Below, one piece after another: positions 60,137 through 64,000 of a stretch of DNA of 64,000 nt. Position 1 is the stretch's first letter; each line of letters starts with the position of its first letter. Below the pieces are notes generated by a model, which saw nothing but the letters and a program-made list of their open reading frames with translations, was not told where the DNA came from and made no database searches. This DNA is from Pseudomonas sp. CC120222-01a (lineage in GTDB: Bacteria > Pseudomonadota > Gammaproteobacteria > Pseudomonadales > Pseudomonadaceae), in NCBI RefSeq assembly GCF_003097235.1, contig NZ_QEQQ01000026.1, positions 16,191-80,190 on the forward strand, written 5' to 3'. Both the position numbers and the translations under genes were made by a program.

Positions 60137-63100
60137 GCTTCACTCTCCGGATTGCCCTGGGCTTGCCAGGCGGCGCTGAACAGGGGGCGATACAAGGCTT
60201 CACACCAACCCTCGAAGGTTTCGTCGGCGCTAAGTGCGGCGAAATCGCGGAACTGCCGGGCCAGGGCAACACTTTCGCTGCGCTCGCCGAAACTGGTACG
60301 GCCATCGCCCTCGTAGGCACGGGTAGCGGCAGCCAGGGCCTTGTCCGGATCGTCCTGGGCCAGCCAGGCGAAGGCGGTCTTGGCGGCGACAGGCAGCGGT
60401 GCGTTCATTGCGGCCTGTCGCGCTACCAGCAAGTGACCCAGTTGTTCGGCAGCCTGAGCCTGTGGCAACGGGCCGAGCAGCAGGGTGATGTCACTGGCCA
60501 GCAGTGCGCTATGCAAGGGATAACCGGCGGCGCAGGCGGCCAGGTGCATCACCCAGCTGGCAATCAGGCGGTGCCACTTGAGGTTGTTGCGCCCGGCGCT
60601 GATGGTGTTGGGCACCGTGGTGATGCTCAACAGGCTTTGATCGTCGGCCTGGTAGACCCGGCCCAGCCAGCCTTCAAGACGGTGGTTTGCATGCTCGAAG
60701 TGTATCGGCAGCGCGCCGTCGACCACTGTTGGCCAGCGCTGCAGCAGTTGGCGATGACGTTGCAGCAGATCGGGCAGTGGCTGGATCAGTTCGGCTTGCA
60801 GCAGTTCCCCGAAACCGGCCAGGGGTAGCATGCCGCAGGCTTGCAGGCGGCGGGCCTGGGCCTGCAGTGCGCGTTCGGCGTTGTCCGGGTCGCTCAGGGC
60901 TGCACCCAGCAGGCTTTCGCTGGCGCTGTAGCGCTGCAAGGCATCGAGGACGAATGGCTCTTCGTCTGGCGTGGGCGCTTCCAGGGCTTCAAAGAACACT
61001 TTCAGGCGCTGGCTGAAGAAATGCCGGACTGGGTGGCGCAAGAAGTCCTGCAACTGGGTCAGCGTCAGCGCTTCATCGCTGACGTAAGGTGGCAGGCCGA
61101 GATCGGGCTGCTCGTCATCAGTGGTTTGCTGGTGTAGCAATTGCCACTCATGGGCATAGCTGAACAGCGCACTGCCCTTCTGGAAGTAGCGCGCGCTGAA
61201 AGGCTGTAGCGGGTGCTCCTGGGTCAATGCGTGCAGCAGTTGCTCGCCGTCAGCATCGCCCTTGAGGTGCCAACCGGCAGCCAGGTGATCGCGCAGCTGG
61301 CCGATCAGTACCGAGGCTGGTCGCTCACTGTTGTCGCGAATGCTGCGACCCACCCAGCTGATGTAGAGCTGGTCACGTGCCGACAGCAGCGCTTCGAGCA
61401 GCAGGTAACGGTCATCCTCGCGGCGCGATCGATCGCCGGGGCGGTAGTCGCTGGCCATCAGGTCGAAGTCCAGCGGCGGCTGGGCACGCGGGTAGTCGCC
61501 ATCGTTCATGCCCAGCAGGCAGACAACGCGGAAAGGAATGGCCCGCATCGGCATCAAGGTGCAGAAATTCACCGAGCCGGCGAGAAAACGCTGGGACAGC
61601 TTGCCTTCGTCGAGGCCCGACAGCCAGGCCTCACGGATCACCGTGAGTGGCAACTGATCTTGCAGGCCCACGGTTTCACAGACTTCCAGCCAGCTATCGC
61701 GCAATTCCTGCAGTTGCATCAAAAGGTATTCGTCGTGCTCCTCCTCGGCGAGGAAGAACACCTGTAACAGAGCGTTGAGGCGTTCGCCCCACTCGCTGGC
61801 CGTGGCGGGCTGTGACAAGGCCTGGTTGGCCACCTCCAGGGCATCGAGCAGCGCGACCAAGGGGCCGATCAAGGCGGCGTCCAGGCCGCCGATTTCATCG
61901 TAGGGTTCAATGCCGTCGCAGCCCTCTCCCACGCCCACGGCGTAACCCAGCAGCATGCGCCGCAGACCGAAGCGCCAACTGTTCTGCTCCAGGCCCTGGG
62001 GCAATCCGAGGGAGGCACGTTGATCGGCGTTCAGACCCCAACGAATGCCGGCGCCTTCGATCCAGCGGTGCAGGGTAGGCAGGTCGCTTTCGCGGATGCC
62101 GAAACGCGCTCGGACCGCCGGGACGTCGAGCAGATCAAGCACTTCGCTGACGGCGAAGCGGCTATCCGGCAGCTTGAGCAAGTGCTCCAGGGCAATCAGC
62201 AGGGGATCTCGGCCACGTTGGCCCTGGTCGGTCAGGGTGAAGGGGATGTAGCGCGGGTCGTTGCGCTGCAACTGCCCGAACACCGCACGGATATGCGGCG
62301 CGTAAGTGTCGATTGCCGGGAGCATGACGATGACGTCACGTGGGCGAAGCGTAGGGTCGGCGCTGAAGCGAGCCAGTAGCTGGTCGTGGAGAATTTCCAC
62401 TTCGCGCTGTGGGCTGTGGGCCACGTGGAAGCGCACCGAGCGGTCCTTGGCCAGGTCGACCTTGGGCCACAGCTCACGGGTCTCGGCGAGCGGGCGCAAT
62501 TCAAGAATATCGTCCTGCAACTGGTTCAGCAGCGTGGTGGGCTGGCCTTCGCTGAACAGATCGATGCGGCCGTCGCTGAATACGCCCTGGTAGCTGCCTG
62601 GGTCGTCGTAGCTGTCCAGCAGGTTGATGTAGTCGCGGCCTTGCTTGCCCCAGGCAGCCAACAGCGGGTGTGCATGCTGATGCAGCGACTCGTCATCCAG
62701 CTGCATGGGCATGCCTTGCTTGCGCTGCTGGCGCTTGTACTGGTGGCGTAGCAGGTCCTTGTCGGCAACGATGTCCGCCCAATGGTGACGGCAAGGGTTG
62801 TGAACGCAGAGCAATACCTGGCTGAAACGAGACAAACCGGCAAGTGCCTCCAATGCCTGGGCAGGCAAGGACGAAATCCCGAATACGATAACCCGCGAAG
62901 GGAGCCCCTGAGGTGCGGTCGCCAGGCGGTTGATGCTTTCGATGAAGCGCTGGTGCACCCCTGCCCGGCTCTGCGCCATGCCCTGCTCACCGACATCCTC
63001 GAGCAGCGCTCGCCACAGTTCGGCCTGCCAGCGGTTGCCGGGGGCGAGGGGCTTGCGCTCACCACGGGCGGTATTGAGGATGTGCTCGCCGGCTGCCCAG

Positions 63101-63597
63101 TCCTTGAGCCAGTCGGCACGGTAGACCTGGTATTGGTCGAACAGGTCGGCCAGGCGCTCGGCCAGCTGATAGCGTTTGCGCAGGTCACTGTCATCGGTCA
63201 GGAAGCGACGCAGCGGTTCGAAATGTGGGCGCTCGATCAACGCAGGCAGCAGACGCATCAGGCGCCAGGTCAACGGTGCCTTGTCTAGCAGCGACACCTC
63301 AGGGATCTCGTCGCGCCCGAGTACCTTGCGGTACAACTGCCACATGAAGCTACCGGGCAGTTGCACATCGATGGCAGCAGCAATACCGCAACCACCCATG
63401 TCATCGTCCTGTGGGTCCTCGGCGAGAGCCAGCTTGAGCCATTGGGCAATGCCATTGCTCTGTACCAGGGCGATTTCGTTTTCCAGCGGCGCCAATGGAT
63501 AGCGGCGCATCCAACTCACAACCAGGCTGCGCAGGTCATCCAGGCGGTTGCCGTGGACGATCATGAAACCAGGTTGCAGTGAGGTGGTGTTGGGCAT
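60133..63597 (-). CDS. recC: Exodeoxyribonuclease V gamma subunit RecC
   Basis: 1154 residues. The inactive helicase-nuclease subunit that recognises Chi. Start TSLQPGFMIVHGNRLDDLRSLVVSWMRRYPLAPLENE and MVMLPAIDTYAPHIRAVFG-like regions are typical. A weak GGGA lies before the ATG. First gene of the recCBD operon, 123 bases downstream of the 5S rRNA end on the same strand. Confidence 0.96.
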   Translation of the reverse strand: MPNTTSLQPGFMIVHGNRLDDLRSLVVSWMRRYPLAPLENEIALVQSNGIAQWLKLALAEDPQDDDMGGCGIAAAIDVQLPGSFMWQLYRKVLGRDEIPEVSLLDKAPLTWRLMRLLPALIERPHFEPLRRFLTDDSDLRKRYQLAERLADLFDQYQVYRADWLKDWAAGEHILNTARGERKPLAPGNRWQAELWRALLEDVGEQGMAQSRAGVHQRFIESINRLATAPQGLPSRVIVFGISSLPAQALEALAGLSRFSQVLLCVHNPCRHHWADIVADKDLLRHQYKRQQRKQGMPMQLDDESLHQHAHPLLAAWGKQGRDYINLLDSYDDPGSYQGVFSDGRIDLFSEGQPTTLLNQLQDDILELRPLAETRELWPKVDLAKDRSVRFHVAHSPQREVEILHDQLLARFSADPTLRPRDVIVMLPAIDTYAPHIRAVFGQLQRNDPRYIPFTLTDQGQRGRDPLLIALEHLLKLPDSRFAVSEVLDLLDVPAVRARFGIRESDLPTLHRWIEGAGIRWGLNADQRASLGLPQGLEQNSWRFGLRRMLLGYAVGVGEGCDGIEPYDEIGGLDAALIGPLVALLDALEVANQALSQPATASEWGERLNALLQVFFLAEEEHDEYLLMQLQELRDSWLEVCETVGLQDQLPLTVIREAWLSGLDEGKLSQRFLAGSVNFCTLMPMRAIPFRVVCLLGMNDGDYPRAQPPLDFDLMASDYRPGDRSRREDDRYLLLEALLSARDQLYISWVGRSIRDNSERPASVLIGQLRDHLAAGWHLKGDADGEQLLHALTQEHPLQPFSARYFQKGSALFSYAHEWQLLHQQTTDDEQPDLGLPPYVSDEALTLTQLQDFLRHPVRHFFSQRLKVFFEALEAPTPDEEPFVLDALQRYSASESLLGAALSDPDNAERALQAQARRLQACGMLPLAGFGELLQAELIQPLPDLLQRHRQLLQRWPTVVDGALPIHFEHANHRLEGWLGRVYQADDQSLLSITTVPNTISAGRNNLKWHRLIASWVMHLAACAAGYPLHSALLASDITLLLGPLPQAQAAEQLGHLLVARQAAMNAPLPVAAKTAFAWLAQDDPDKALAAATRAYEGDGRTSFGERSESVALARQFRDFAALSADETFEGWCEALYRPLFSAAWQAQGNPESEA

Positions 63598-63676
63598 GGA
63601 GAAGTCCCTGGGAGAAGAATGGGGAACGATATCACGGCTGGCTGCCGATGCTGGCCCAAGTAAAAGCCAGAAAAGA

Positions 63677-63712
63677 CAAAACCCCTACCTGCATGCGCAG
63701 ATAGGGGTTTTG
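63677..63712 (-). terminator. rRNA operon terminator
   Basis: CAAAACCCCTA and TAGGGGTTTTG pair around an inner CTGC/GCAG stem; read on the minus strand a T-rich tail follows. It lies eight bases past the 5S gene and before recC. Confidence 0.88.
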
Positions 63713-63720
63713 CGAAATGA

Positions 63721-63838
63721 ATCTTGACGATGACCTACTCTCACATGGGGAAACCCCACACTACCATCGGCGATGCATCGTTTCACTGCTGAGTTCGGGA
63801 TGGGATCAGGTGGTTCCAATGCTCTATGGTCGTCAAGA
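63721..63838 (-). rRNA. rrf: 5S ribosomal RNA
   Basis: The complement reads as a Pseudomonas 5S: it begins near CTTGACGACCATAGAGC, continues through CCATCCCGAACTCAGCAG and ATGCATCGCCGATGG, and closes with GGTCATCGTCAAG. The two ends pair as the 5S helix I. About 118 bases; end positions are approximate by one or two. Confidence 0.95.
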
Positions 63839-63966
63839 AATTCTGTAGCCAGAATGTCTGTTGAACACTCTTGGCGAATCCGGATATGTGATTTGTGAAG
63901 TTGCGAACTTTCGGTTCTTTCGTCTTCACCACCGCAATCTGCATGAGCAAATTGCTTGGGTGTTAT

Positions 63967-64000
63967 ATGGTCAAGCCTCACGGGCAATTAGTATTGGTTA
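63967..64000 (-). rRNA. rrl: 23S ribosomal RNA, 3' end only
   Basis: The complement of the last 34 bases reads TAACCAATACTAATTGCCC then GTGAGGCTTGACCAT, the universal 3' terminus of 23S rRNA. The rest lies past the window. The 128-base stretch to the 5S gene is the usual internal spacer and shows no tRNA. Confidence 0.93.

Noticed and set aside
63839..63966. tRNA in the 23S-5S spacer
   Set aside because: No cloverleaf could be drawn; it is the plain 128-base spacer.

Overview
The window is a 64 kb piece of a high-GC gammaproteobacterial chromosome. It almost certainly comes from the Pseudomonas putida group. The grounds are the gene set (fabV, a ppoR-like LuxR solo, an mcpS-like chemoreceptor, pcaHG, cioAB, mmsAB), the protein sequences, two abundant Pseudomonas REP families (cores GCGGGCAAGCCCGCTCCCACAG and AAGGCCGCTCCTACAG), and a Pseudomonas-type 5S/23S rRNA end at the right edge. 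Most of it reads as core chromosome. No insertion sequence, prophage, CRISPR array or tRNA was seen.

Layout. 1-2.7 kb: a truncated MerR-type regulator diverging from a four-gene run (ABM-domain membrane protein, pteridine reductase folM, DUF1244, HopJ-family). 2.7-5 kb: an alpha/beta hydrolase and fabV. 5-10.7 kb: an agmatine module made of a LysR regulator diverging from aguA, aguB, an orphan polyamine-binding protein and a second, Tat-exported agmatine deiminase. 10.9-14.6 kb: a thiolase, a MetE-like protein holding only the N-terminal domain, and a MetF-like protein fused to an MTHFR C-terminal zinc domain. 14.6-17.9 kb: a BtsT/CstA pyruvate transporter operon with its YjiX and YjiA partners. 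18-25.3 kb: PilZ protein, NCS2 purine permease, radA, mscL, fpr, the LuxR solo and rlmG. 25.3-27.9 kb: cyanide-insensitive bd-type oxidase cioAB with a small DUF2474 subunit and an ANR/FNR box upstream. 28-36.7 kb: MFS exporter, AzgA-type purine permease coupled to trmA, pcaHG with a PcaQ-like operator, YpfJ metallopeptidase and the McpS-like chemoreceptor. 36.8-42.4 kb: ggt, LysR/mdaB/ygiN, TauE/LysR. 42.4-45 kb: HicAB toxin-antitoxin, RcnR/DmeF nickel-cobalt efflux pair and a cupin. 45.1-47.1 kb: an orphan type VI cassette (hcp, glycine-zipper effector, membrane immunity candidate) with AT-rich 3' genes. 47.2-50.7 kb: valine catabolism mmsBA and a LysR regulator. 50.7-51.7 kb: a highly structured leader followed by two small Pseudomonas-specific genes. 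51.9-54.2 kb: the yfiRNB c-di-GMP module. 54.4-63.6 kb: the recCBD operon. 63.7-64 kb: 5S rRNA and the 3' end of 23S rRNA, minus strand.

The observations most worth following are: the RNA-like leader at 50866-51032 with mutually exclusive helices; the orphan hcp-effector-immunity cassette, whose leader shares a 20-base motif with the region upstream of that structured leader; the standalone MetE N-domain facing a MetF-like gene across twin TGAG-N5-CTCA operators; the exported second agmatine deiminase; and a hairpin repeat whose two copies differ by two compensatory base-pair changes.

Family names come from recognising sequence and motifs by eye; no database search was run.
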